Source of the DNA: Chamaea fasciata
Lineage: Eukaryota > Chordata > Aves > Passeriformes > Sylviidae
Assembly: GCA_029207755.1 (NCBI GenBank)
Contig: JARCOQ010000069.1
Location: 490,146-554,145 of the forward strand
DNA: 64,000 nt
Direction: 5' to 3'
The notes below the pieces were generated by a model, which saw only the letters and a list, made by a program, of their open reading frames with translations, had not been told where the DNA came from and searched no databases. Positions 1-8,799 of the stretch are shown here, piece after piece (position 1 is the first letter of the stretch; every line of letters begins with the position of its first letter). The position numbers and the translations under genes are program-made.

Positions 1-33
1 CTCCCTGAATTGCCACGGAGAACAGACAGAGCC

Positions 34-507
34 ATGGGGACAGAGTGCAGCTGCCCCATTTGTCATGATGAGCAAGAGGGTGTTGCTTATGCCATACCCT
101 GTGGCCATGAGTTCTGCATGGGCTGCATGCTGCGTTGGGCAGAGAAGAAAGCAGAGTGCCCACTCTGCAGAAGATTGATAGAGTCTGCCAGGTTTTCTCT
201 GCGGGAACAAAAATACCTCGAGTGTGTCATCACACCCCAGGGAGAATCACCAGAGACCAAGAGAGAGGCAGAAAGATCTCTTGGCCTCCTGGATGGAAAC
301 AGCTGCCAGCGCCCAGGAGCGGTTCCTGTGCAAGGGACACCTTCCCCAGCTGAGCAGGGGCCTGCAGGGGCAGAGGCTGTGGGTAGCCTGCTGCCAAGGT
401 CTGGGCAGAACTTTTCCAAAAAGAAGAGCATGTTCTTGACCCTATGCTGCCCTGGCTGCGCCAGAGGCTGGAGGCAATCTATGGGTCCCAGCGGTGGCTG
501 GCAGTGA
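34..507 (+). CDS. RING-finger protein, TOPORS-like, frameshifted tail (unit 1)
   Basis: A 157-residue single-exon ORF with a C3HC4 RING at residues 7-45: C7, C10, C23, H25, C28, C31, C42 and C45. RINGs of this type recruit ubiquitin E2 enzymes, so a ubiquitin (possibly SUMO) E3 ligase is the expected class; substrate and cell compartment are unknown. The MxTE..CPICHD start and the RFSLR stretch after the RING resemble the short TOPORS-like proteins of birds, as I recall them. I chose the ATG at 34 for its strong context (GCCATGG) and the family-like N-terminus; in complete units an ATG 54 bases upstream is also in frame. The RING is intact, but after about residue 123 the frame differs from units 3-7 because of the segment at 408-418. 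The ORF ends in a 34-residue Cys/Trp/Gly-rich tail. The frame used by units 3-7 continues beyond it to a TGA at 612-614. Confidence 0.72.
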   Translation: MGTECSCPICHDEQEGVAYAIPCGHEFCMGCMLRWAEKKAECPLCRRLIESARFSLREQKYLECVITPQGESPETKREAERSLGLLDGNSCQRPGAVPVQGTPSPAEQGPAGAEAVGSLLPRSGQNFSKKKSMFLTLCCPGCARGWRQSMGPSGGWQ

Positions 508-614
508 GAGCAGAGAACAGCATCTTGTATGCCCTGCGCCTCTGCGGTCCAGATGGGGAGGTCATGGTGCAGGTGCTGCAGCCTCTCCTGGAGGAATATA
601 CAGAACCCTATTGA

Positions 615-2228
615 AATGCTTTAGGAACAACTATGAAGCAATAACATAGAGCTGAGTTTGAGACAGGAAAGTGTACCAAGAAAATCTGGAAAGTTGGGGA
701 GTTTTTGTGCATTTGACCGTTTGTTGCGTATGCATACTTCTGTTCTGTCAGTAGTAGAGGTTGTAAAATTGTTTTTCTGTTAGGGAGTCTCCACCCCTAT
801 TCATAAGTTGTACTGGAGTCATCTCCTCCTTCCATGAGAAATGCATCAATACAATTCTCCTGTTTTTTGAATGTCTTGGGAATTGATGAAGACTGAAATG
901 GCTAAGACCCGGTGCAAGGTAGACAGCCTTGGCTGGCAAGGCTCATGCTGGACATGGGCTTAAGGCAGGGTGAGGGTCAAGAAAAGGATGAGGTGTCAGT
1001 GCAAGACAAAGAGCAGAAACCCCAGTGTTAGGAGGGCTATGAGAAAGCCTCCAAGGGAAGGTGAGGACTGCCACTCCAGCATGAGAGGCAGAAAACCTTG
1101 GGTGTCGCTCGTGTGAGCATGCCTAGCTATTCTGGCTAGTTAAGCTTAGCCATAGGTGCAGGACAAAAACTTGAACTGTTCCAACTAACCCAGGTAATGC
1201 AGGACTATGGAATTCTTTGTATAACTAAGCAGTACTTAGGAAACGAGACTAGCAGCTGTAGGCCACCAAGTGTTAGGGACTGTACAAAATGCCGACTAAT
1301 AGGCTGAAGTGTGGTAAGCAAATGTTTCCTTGGATGCCTTAGGAATTGACTTAATGAGCCAGCCTTCGCAATACTAGAGAGATGATGACTACAGAATTTA
1401 AAGATCCAATGGGACTTGTGAAAAAGGATGCATCTTCGGGGCAAGGTTGATTTGGGAGTGAAGGGCCATGCGACAAACCAAGCTCGGCCACTCCCAGAGG
1501 GATGTGGCTCCCGCGTTACCTTCAGTGTCTTTGATGCTGTTGGCACAATTGTCCAGCAGCATCCTTTCATTTGTGGTGCAGCTCCTCAGTTCAGAGGCTG
1601 TGCAAGGAGAGAGTAGCCACATAGGGCATGATCCTTCACTTGATACTGTCATTCATCTCCTCTTCAGCTCCAGGTCTCCAATTGCATTGCTAAAGCTCTG
1701 GGCTGGCAAGAGGAGAAGGCTGCTTCCATCAGCAGCTGCAGAAAGTGTTCCAGAGAGCAGAAGACAGAGCCCGAGGGTATTGCCAGCATGGGTACTTCTC
1801 TCCCATCGCAGCCGGCAGCAGGGATTTACCTTGCCATTTCTTTGCACTCGGCATCTTCAGCCTCTTTCATACAGATCTCATCCAGCTCAGAGAACGAGTC
1901 ATGAAGGATGTGTTGGTCATCCTACGTGGTCCTGAGGATGAGCTCTACCCACCTGGGATTAGAAGACAAAACTCCATCCTGTTACTGTGACTATCATGCT
2001 CACAGTCAAAGCGGGCATCAGGGGTGTACCAGGTCAGCCATAAACACTGGGCTAGGCCCTTACCCTTAGGTCTGTGCAGGCTTGCCCAGAGCCATGGAAG
2101 AGAAACACCCGTTTCACCTCTGCATAAGGATACACTGCTTTCTTCTCCCACACTTCCATTTTCAAAGGCAGGATCCCTCTAAGGAAGATGCATTTAGCTA
2201 AATTATGCGCTTAAATGGCCTGAAATTT
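615..2228. other. Stretch without a confident gene, RING gene to A-tract (unit 1; same in all units)
   Basis: No convincing plus-strand gene. The 155-codon frame at 1468-1935 has no recognisable domain and probably shadows the other strand. On the minus strand, two short segments look like exons: 1921-1830 (acidic, SELDEICMKEAEDAEC, followed by an AG/GTAAAT donor) and 1597-1520 (a CTTGCACAG acceptor before it, an AAG/GTAACG donor after it). Their phases do not join directly, and I do not recognise the protein. The segments recur in every unit. Equivalent stretches: 10106-11719, 19586-21199, 29067-30680, 38551-40164, 48007-49620 and 57463-59076. Confidence 0.4.
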
Positions 2229-2262
2229 AAAAAGAAAAAAAGAAAAAAGAAAAAAAAAAAAA
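2229..2262 (+). repeat. A-rich tract of variable length (unit 1 and every unit)
   Basis: A run of A broken by single Gs. It is 34 bp here, 31 in unit 2 (11720-11750), 35 in unit 3 (21200-21234), 36 in unit 4 (30681-30716), 35 in unit 5 (40165-40199), 35 in unit 6 (49621-49655) and 34 in unit 7 (59077-59110). It accounts for most of the small length differences between units. Confidence 0.9.
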
Positions 2263-2525
2263 GTCACAAAAGGTCTGGAAAAAGGCGGTCTTGCTAAACA
2301 ATGCCACTTTCTCTCAGAACGGCTAGCACAGCTAGCCTGAAGAAGATCTTATGCAGTGCCCATATAGCCCCAAGGAGATTAGTGAGTGATGTGGATTGCT
2401 ACAGTAGTAGTCCTGCAATGTCACAAACTTTTTAAAAATCAGAATGTGTGTTGCTTTGAATTGTTGTTACTGCCAATTCTGTAGTTTTGGATGTCAAGCA
2501 AAATCTTGTATCATTAGCACAAGAG

Positions 2526-2698
2526 TGGCACATGTTTCCCAGAGAAGCTGTGGATGCCCCATTCCTTTTACCATTTGAGGCCAGCTTGGATGGGACTCTG
2601 AGCAACCTGGTGTAGTGGAAGGCCTCTGTGTGCATGGTTGGGGTTTGAAACTAGTCAGTCCTTAAGGTACCTTCCAATCCAGACCTTTCTGTGGTTTT
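2526..2698 (+). mobile_element. CR1 LINE 3'-end fragment (unit 1)
   Basis: The stretch from CCCAGAGAAGCTGTGGATGC through AGCAACCTGGTGTAGTGG to CCTTCCAATCCAGACC follows the conserved 3' end of sauropsid CR1 LINEs, ending in a decayed TTCTGTGGTTTT in place of the usual terminal octamers. It lies about 200 bp before the acrosin-like start codon, so it borders or forms part of that promoter region. Family assignment is from memory of CR1 consensus sequences. Confidence 0.75.
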
Positions 2699-2772
2699 AG
2701 GCCTCTAAATTGCCCTTCCCCCCTGCCTGCAGCGGCCAGCACCGTGTCTGGAACATGGAACCAGTCCCTCTG

Positions 2773-2780
2773 TGACATCA
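2773..2780 (+). promoter_or_regulatory. CRE-like octamer upstream of acrosin-like gene (unit 1)
   Basis: TGACATCA, one step (CG to CA) from the consensus cAMP-response element, lies 121 bp before the ATG. CREM-driven spermatid promoters commonly use such sites. A functional role here is inference from position and conservation in all seven units. Confidence 0.35.
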
Positions 2781-2893
2781 GGCCTAGGGCCGAGGGCACT
2801 GCGGCAAAGCAAATTCTGTTGGCATTACGTTGGCAGCTGCCCTGGAGGTGTCAAGCTCTCTCTCCTTGCAGCTGACTTGCAGCTGTGACGGCA

Positions 2894-5153
2894 ATGATTT
2901 TGTTGTGCATCCTCATCCTACTGGCTCTGTGCGGGCCTGCACATGGCGCCTGTGGGTAAGTAGCCTCAGGCTCTTTGGGGGCCCGGGCAAAGGCTTAGGG
3001 GCTTCCCTGTGGGTACCCGCTTGCCACCTGTGGCCACAGCAGTTCCCAAAGTAGGTGGGAGTCTCCGTTTATCACCACTGGCCAGGCTGCTGGCACCAGT
3101 TGTCTAAGGGGCTAAAGCAGAAATGGGCAAACATGTGGACATCCCAGGCAGCTCCCTGCTGGTTTTGCAACCAGAGCCTTGTGAGGAGGGAAGCTGGCTG
3201 ACCTTCAGCACAGCAGCAGGCCTTCTCATGGGACACTAACGACTTTCTGCTTCCAGACAGACTTGTGGGCTGCGGCCCATGGGTACTACCTTCAGCTCAT
3301 CACGTGTTGTGGGTGGCACAGATGTCATGCCAGGGTCTGGGGCCTGGGCTGGGATCGCCAGTATCCGCTGCGTCTGGAAACCACCGGTATCTGTGCATAT
3401 CTGTGGAGGGACCCTCATCAGCGCAAAGTGGCTGCTCTCAGCTGCCCACTGCTTTGTCAACATCACAAAGTAAGTCGGACCTGGGCACAGGGATATCCCC
3501 ACACCACCAGTGCATGCTATTCCCATCCCATTTCCTTGCATGTGCCTAGTGCCAGGACATTGCAGGGCCCAGCTGAGAGACTGCTCAGGGAGACGACTGG
3601 GTTCATGCCACCGCTTCCTAGCAGCCTGCAGCTCAATATAGCTCAAGCCTACTTTCACTCTGTGGAGTGCTGTTTTCCTCTCTGCCTCAGGAAGCAGAAG
3701 GCAGGAAGGGCTGGGGTGTTACAGCACGTGATTCTACTCGCCCTCACCCCTCTCTCCATCTGCCTTCCAGTCCCATCAGCGAGTGGGCCATCGTTCTTGG
3801 GGCCACCTCGTTGGGCCAGTCGGGCCCTGGTGTGGAAGTGCGCCGGATTAAGCGGCTGATTATTCATGAAAAATACATCCCTGACCTTGAGTATAACGAC
3901 ATCGCCTTGCTGGAACTGGATCGGCCAGTCCAGTGCAGCTCCACCATTCAGACCGCCTGCCTGCCTGGTCCTGCAGTGAAAGTGTCGGAGCTGAAAAACT
4001 GTTACGTTGCTGGCTGGGGTGACAGAATCGTGAAATGTGAGTGAGTTCCCATAAAGGATCTGGACCCTGAGGGCAAGCTTGGCCCACCAGGGAGAGACGG
4101 CTGGGCCTTCCTGACAGCAGAGTTAGGCCGTGGGACATATGCCTCTGGCCTGGCCTGCTGCCCAATGCCACACAGCAGCGACACAGCACTCCCAACACCT
4201 CTCTAGAGGCCAGCAAGCCTCTAGGGAAAAACTTCAACACACGGGCAAAGAGCTGCTGGGAGCTCATTCCTTTCTCTGCTCACAGCTTCAGGTAGAGATA
4301 TCCTGCAGCAGGCCAAGGTGCAAGTGGTCCCTAACCAGCTCTGCAACAGTAGTGAGTGGCTGCATGGGTACATCTATGACTTCCACGTGTGTGCTGGCCA
4401 GGGCGGCGTTGGCACCTGCCAGGTAGGAGCATGCCGAGTCCCCCAGCCCCCAGCAGTGTAGGCAGTCTCATCCCAGCACCCAAGCACAGCCCAGCGCGTG
4501 CTTTCCCTGACCAGTTGCTCTCCCAGCCCCAGCTCTGCACTGCCGCTGAAGCTTCTGCCCCCTTTCCCATCCGTGGGTCCTTGCTCTGTGGGGTCCAGAT
4601 GCTAACCCTGAAGCATCCAAGCACAGGGGAGACAGAGAGCCTCACCTGACAGGCCCCCAACCTGCTCCCAAGGGTGCTGAGGTTCTACAGGTTCCAGCAC
4701 TTGAGCAGGGCCTTGCTCAGCCAGGAGTCCAGTTCTTCTGGCAGGGGCTGAAGAGAGTAAAGCAACCAACTCCGACTGCTGACAGGGGCACACAGAGGCA
4801 CCTTAATCCTCTCTGCTCTGCTCCAGGGTGACAGCGGGGGGCCTCTTGTCTGCCAAGATAAGCATGCCGGCTTCTTCTGGCAAATTGGTGTGACCAGCTG
4901 GGGAGTAGGCTGTGCTAGACCTAAACGGCCTGCAGTCTCCAGCTCCACTCAGTACTACTACGACTGGATCCGGACTACAGTGGGAAGAAGGCCAGTACCA
5001 GGAATTACGCCAGCACCAGCGTACACCTCAACCCCCCTGCAGACACTACCTCCAAGACCAACTCAACCCTGTCCAGTTCCTCGGGCAAAGCTGCTCCAAT
5101 TCTTTAATCTGCTGAAGGAGATCTTGCTGTACCTAAAGGGAAAAATTGTTTGA
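2894..5153 (+). CDS. ACR: Acrosin-like serine protease, 5 exons (unit 1)
   Basis: I assembled five exons by hand with canonical GT-AG introns: 2894-2955, 3257-3469, 3771-4036, 4286-4422 and 4827-5153. Intron phases are 2, 2, 1, 0, giving 334 residues. Residues 1-18 form a hydrophobic signal peptide. R37/V38 (SSSR-VVGG) is the zymogen cleavage site, leaving a light chain with C24. The S1 triad is present as H85 (SAAHC), D135 (NDIALLEL) and S229 (GDSGGP). Expected disulfide cysteines are present: C24-C155, C70-C86, C169-C235, C200-C216 and C225-C255. NIT (89-91) and NSS (201-203) are N-glycosylation sequons. [13 protein letters not shown] and a Pro-rich tail (about 280-315) point to acrosin, the sperm acrosomal protease, which also has five exons in mammals. 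Oddities: residue 189 (chymotrypsin numbering) is Gly223, 226 is Ala262 and 228 is Ser264. The usual trypsin pocket is altered, and cleavage specificity is uncertain. Confidence 0.88.
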
Positions 5154-5232
5154 ACGGCAAAATGGACCAGCTGCAGTTCAGGCTATAGTAGACCACAACC
5201 CTTTCCTTCTGAGTTCTATTAATTTGAATTGC

Positions 5233-5248
5233 ATTAAACGGAATTAAA
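5233..5248 (+). terminator. Paired ATTAAA polyadenylation signals, acrosin-like gene (unit 1)
   Basis: ATTAAA at 5233-5238 and 5243-5248, about 80 bp after the TGA at 5151-5153. ATTAAA is the commonest variant of the vertebrate poly(A) signal. This implies a very short 3' UTR. Confidence 0.55.
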
Positions 5249-6019
5249 TTGGAAGCAAACTCAAAAGGAGATCTGTATTTTCTGCTCTGCGACAAATTTG
5301 CATCCAAATTCTCTAAAATCCCGCTGGCTTGATTTTGCCCAAGCAGTCCTGAACTCAGGGATCCCTTCATACTCATCTAGGAAGAATTTGGCTTCACACT
5401 CCCTTCCGTACAGATCAATGCCTTCCCCACAGCTATTGGTACGTCTGCAGCGGAAGAGTAGCATCTGGCACCTTAAGTTTGCAAAAACAAGTTCAAGAAA
5501 CACAACACTAGGAAAACAAGAGAAAAGAAAAGAAGGGTGCAGATGTTGCCCTGTCATCAAAAATGTGAAGCCCTTCATTCTGCTCTGTGCCCTAAGGATG
5601 GTTTTTGTCCCCATCAGATGGCAACTGGGTTTTTTGGCCCATGTAGAAACCTAAGCAGTAAAGAGTTCATGCACTGCTATGCCCTGAACACCAACAGCCA
5701 TCAAGCAAACGAGTTATAACAGCATGTGCCTGGAAAGGGGAGCTGTATTGAACGTAGGCCAGCCCCATTCTGGAGCTGAAGTTCCTGTTCCAGTCTGTAG
5801 TGACCACACAACATAAAGAACAGCTTAAGTGCAGGAGTGGGGTCAAGGAGCAAGCAAGACCAATAGATGGAGAATCAAGACCACAAAAAAAAAAGAAAAC
5901 AAACCCAAAGCCCCCCAGCCCATTTCCAGAAAAGTCTAGAATACTAGGCTGCACATGCCAACTCATTTGTACAAAGAGTGAGGAACCTAATCCCAGAATG
6001 GGGAAAACTTACCTAGAAA
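5249..6019. other. Stretch downstream of acrosin-like gene, no confident gene (unit 1; same in all units)
   Basis: Both strands are open for about 350 bp (plus 5298-5654, minus 5614-5261) without a recognisable domain. On the minus strand a strong pyrimidine tract and TTTTCCTAG acceptor lie near 5510, and the frame after it is Cys/Arg-rich, then acidic. An A-rich run (CACAAAAAAAAAAG) is near 5882. I assign no gene here. Confidence 0.35.
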
Positions 6020-6345
6020 AATGTACCACCACAGAGGCCGGGTGGCATTCTCTCAGGACCCTGGACACCTGTTGGCTGGATCGGTGCTGGACCCAGGACT
6101 TTAATCTTCTTTCCTCTCCTACCCGATTCCTCTTTCCCTTCTTCTTCCCTCTTTTCTTTTAGTCCTCTGTCTTATTATTAGAAGGTAGTGGCAAAACATA
6201 TACCAATTGCCATGCTGAGTGTGTAGTTTGTTAATAAACAGCGGTGAGGTTTTTTTGGACCCTTTTGCTTTTTGCCATTCTTTTCCATCCGTGAACATCG
6301 ACGAACCTCTGTTGCTCCCTTCCACATAGGAGTGGCGTGTAAGAC
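6020..6345 (+). mobile_element. Possible LTR-like remnant (unit 1 and every unit)
   Basis: The stretch has a long pyrimidine-rich run (about 6100-6165), then GTTTGTTAATAAAC with an AATAAA, then GGTGAGGTTTTTTTGG and CCATCCGTGAACATCGA. This layout resembles the U3-R-U5 of avian endogenous retrovirus LTRs. No target-site duplication, TG...CA ends, primer-binding site or viral gene was recognised, so this is tentative. In units 2-7 the AATAAA context reads TTAATAAAAAGC. Equivalents: 15509-15834, 24992-25317, 34474-34799, 43931-44256, 53387-53712 and 62842-63167. Confidence 0.35.
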
Positions 6346-6486
6346 CAATGCACAAACACTCCAGGGAAGGGAAGAGCTGCATCTGCCTTCTCCAGTGCCA
6401 ATCCCTGGGCCAAGGATCAATTGCACATCTCACCCCCTCACAGCAGCAGTCTGTTGTACCAGCACGTCTTTTATGATCCGATTATT

Positions 6487-6523
6487 GGCACATGCCTCTA
6501 CCTGAAGGTAAGAGGCATGTGCC
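6487..6523. repeat. Inverted repeat / hairpin (unit 1)
   Basis: GGCACATGCCTCTACC and its complement, with one extra A in the right arm, flank a TGAA loop. The stem is 16 bp with one bulge. The right arm begins GGTAAGA, a good splice-donor sequence. Function unknown. Confidence 0.8.
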
Positions 6524-7019
6524 GAAGTCAATAGCATGGATTTTCTTTAACAGTAAGCATGAGGTAGAGAGATAGAAATAGGAAAGAGAGGAGGGCCAGA
6601 GGGAGAGAAAGAGTGAGACAGTTGAAGTAGAAAGCTATCACCGCACTTGGATCCAGAAAGCATCCTCTTGCATCTTTTCTTCACCCTGGTCTTCTTGCTG
6701 GTGTGCTTCCCCCAGGCATTCAAACCTTTTTGCTATTTAGGCATTTTAGCCAACAAAGGAATCAATGCTCATTGGCTACAGTTACCCACTCAGAGTTGCT
6801 TCTCAACAGAGTGGCTTTGTTGGCTTTGAGTGTGGGTTCTTTCTGTCCAGTATCAGTGCTCCTCCAGTATCCGTTTTCCTCCCGCTAGTCTGAGAGCGCA
6901 TCCAATCCTACCTCACATTCCTCTCGGGTGGGTTAACTGACAGCCCAAGTTTCACAGAGGCATGTTCAGGGAGGGGGAGCTTCAGTTGCTGCCGATGAGC
7001 AGTTGCTTCTTTGGAGAGT
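6524..7019. other. Stretch between hairpin and CR1, nothing recognised (unit 1; same in all units)
   Basis: It begins with a purine-rich run (GAGGTAGAGAGATAGAAATAG and on to about 6620). Short open frames at 6647-6829 and 6703-6888 have no start context, domain or splice pattern that I trust. Confidence 0.4.
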
Positions 7020-8799
7020 TTGTCACAGTGGGCAAAGCCTTTCAATAATCTTAATGCATCTTGGAGGGGCAAGAACCTCTCATCTTTATTGCATAAGGGA
7101 GGGAATATAGTTATCAAAGATGAGGAAAAGGCTGAGGTCCCTAGCATCTTCTTTGCTTCAGTTTTCAACAAAAAGATGGGTTGTCCTCAAGGCAACTGGC
7201 CTCCTGAACTCGTAGATGGGGAGCAGGGAACAGAACAGCCTCTCCTGTTATCCAGGAGAAAGTAGTTAGTGACCATGTGAGCCACTTAGATGCTGACAAG
7301 TCGATGAGACCAGACAGGATTCATCCTAGGGTGGTGCAGGAGATGGCAGAAGACGTCACCAAGACGCTTTCCATCATTCACCATCAGTCCTGGGTAACAA
7401 GACGACTGGGCTGGCCAACGTGATGCTCATCCATAAGAAGGGCCATAAGGAGCACATGGGAAACTACAGGCCTGTCAGCCTGACCTTGGTACTCAGTAAG
7501 GTTAAACAAGAGATCATCTTAAGTGCGATAACGCAGCACCTACAGGACAGCTGAGGGATCAGACCCAGCCAGCAGGGATTTAGGAGGGGCAGGTTGTGCT
7601 TTAACCAACCTGATCTCCCTTTGTTACCAGCTGACCCGCCAGGTGGATGACGGGAAGGCTGTGGATGTTGTATACCTGGCCTTCAGCAAAGCCTCTTACC
7701 CCATCTCCCGTAGCGCACTCCTGGAAAAGCTGGTAGCCCACAGCTTGGGCAGGAGCCGTGTTCAGAACTGTCTGGATGGCCAGGCCCAGAGACTGGAGGT
7801 CAATGGTCCTGCATCCAGATGGGGGCTAGTCACTTAGTGCAGCCCCCCAGGGGTCTGTGTTGGGACCAGTCTTGTTTAAATATCTTCACTGATGATCCGG
7901 ACAAGGGGATCACCTTGCAGATGACACCAAGCTGGGAGCAAGCACTGCTCTGTTAGAGGGTAGGAGGACTCTGCAGAGGGACCTGGACAGGCTGGATAGG
8001 TGTGCTGAATCCAACAATGGGAGGTTTCACAAGTCCAAGTGCCAGGTCGTGCCTTTGAATCACAGCAAGCCCCTGCAGCACCACAAGCTGGGGTTGGTGC
8101 GGCTGGACAGTGCCCAGGCAGAAAAGGGACCTGGGGGTACTGGAGACAGCAGCTGAACGTGAGCCAGCGGTGCGCTCTGGTGGCCAAGAAGGCCAATGGC
8201 ATCCTGGCCTGGATCAGGAATGGTGTGGCCAGCAGGAGCGGGGAGGTCATTCTTCCCCCGTAGTCAGCACTGGTGAGGCCGCACCTTGAGTGCTGCGTCC
8301 AGTTCTGGGCTCCTCAGTTTAGGAAGGACGTTGAGATGCTCAAATGGGTCCAGAGGAGGGCAACAAGGATAGTGAATGGTCTGGGACACGTGTCTTATGA
8401 GGAGCAGCTGAGGGAGCTGGGGTTGCTTAGCTTGGAGAAGAGAAGGCTCAGGGGTGAGCGTACCAACCTCTATAAGTCCCCGAAAGGAGGGTATAGCCCA
8501 GTGGGGGTCAGTCTCTTCTCCCAGGCAAGCAGCAAGAGAAGCCGACAAAGTCTTAAGCTGTACCACAGGAAGTTGGGACTGGACATTGAGAAGAAGATTC
8601 TTCACAGAAAGGGTGATTTTGGGCATTGGAATAGGCTTCCCAGGGAAGCGGTGGAGTCACCTGGAGGTGTTTAAGCAAAGATAGCACATGGCTTTTAGTG
8701 CTGTGGTCTGGTTGACAAGGTGGTGTTGAGTCATAGGTTTGACTCAATGGTCTCAGATGGTTTTTTTTCCAACCTAGTCGATTCTGTGGTTCTGTGATT
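7020..8799 (+). mobile_element. Decayed CR1 LINE, reverse-transcriptase part to 3' end (unit 1)
   Basis: Broken frames follow the CR1 ORF2 order: GNIVIKDEEKAEV then FFASVFN (about 7100-7180), NYRPVSLT (about 7460), DDGKAVDVVYLAFSKA (about 7645), an ADDTKL catalytic-site remnant (about 7918), [12 protein letters not shown] (about 8170), [15 protein letters not shown] (about 8280), [14 protein letters not shown] (about 8410) and HWNRLPREAVESP (about 8625). Frameshifts and stops separate them, so no reverse transcriptase can be made. The 3' end shows the CR1 terminal octamer pattern (GATTCTGTGGTTCTGTGATT, 8780-8799). The 5' boundary is approximate. Confidence 0.88.

Noticed and set aside
10..33. 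Extended N-terminus of the RING protein from an upstream start
   Set aside because: The upstream ATG (for example 9471) is in frame, but residues before the second ATG are unlike the family N-terminus. The ATG in GCCATGG directly before TE-C-x-CPIC fits better.
87..431. 114-codon minus-strand frame opposite the RING gene
   Set aside because: It mirrors the RING codons and has no independent support.
1468..1935. 155-codon plus-strand frame
   Set aside because: It is open in all units, but low-complexity Ser/Leu/Arg-rich with no domain; the opposite strand shows better exon-like signals.
3263..3859. 198-codon plus-strand frame across acrosin exon 2, intron 2 and exon 3
   Set aside because: It runs in a different frame from the protease and reads through the intron; the spliced frame carries the VVGG, AAHC and NDIAL motifs.
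3860..4267. 135-codon minus-strand frame opposite acrosin exon 3
   Set aside because: A shadow of GC-rich coding sequence with no domain of its own.
6119..6433. 104-codon minus-strand Lys/Arg-rich frame
   Set aside because: It arises from the complement of the pyrimidine tract; the composition explains it.
8273..8674. 133-codon frame with WAPQFRKD and SLEKRRLRG as a host gene
   Set aside because: The order of motifs is the C-terminal end of CR1 ORF2, cut off from the rest of the reverse transcriptase by stops and frameshifts.
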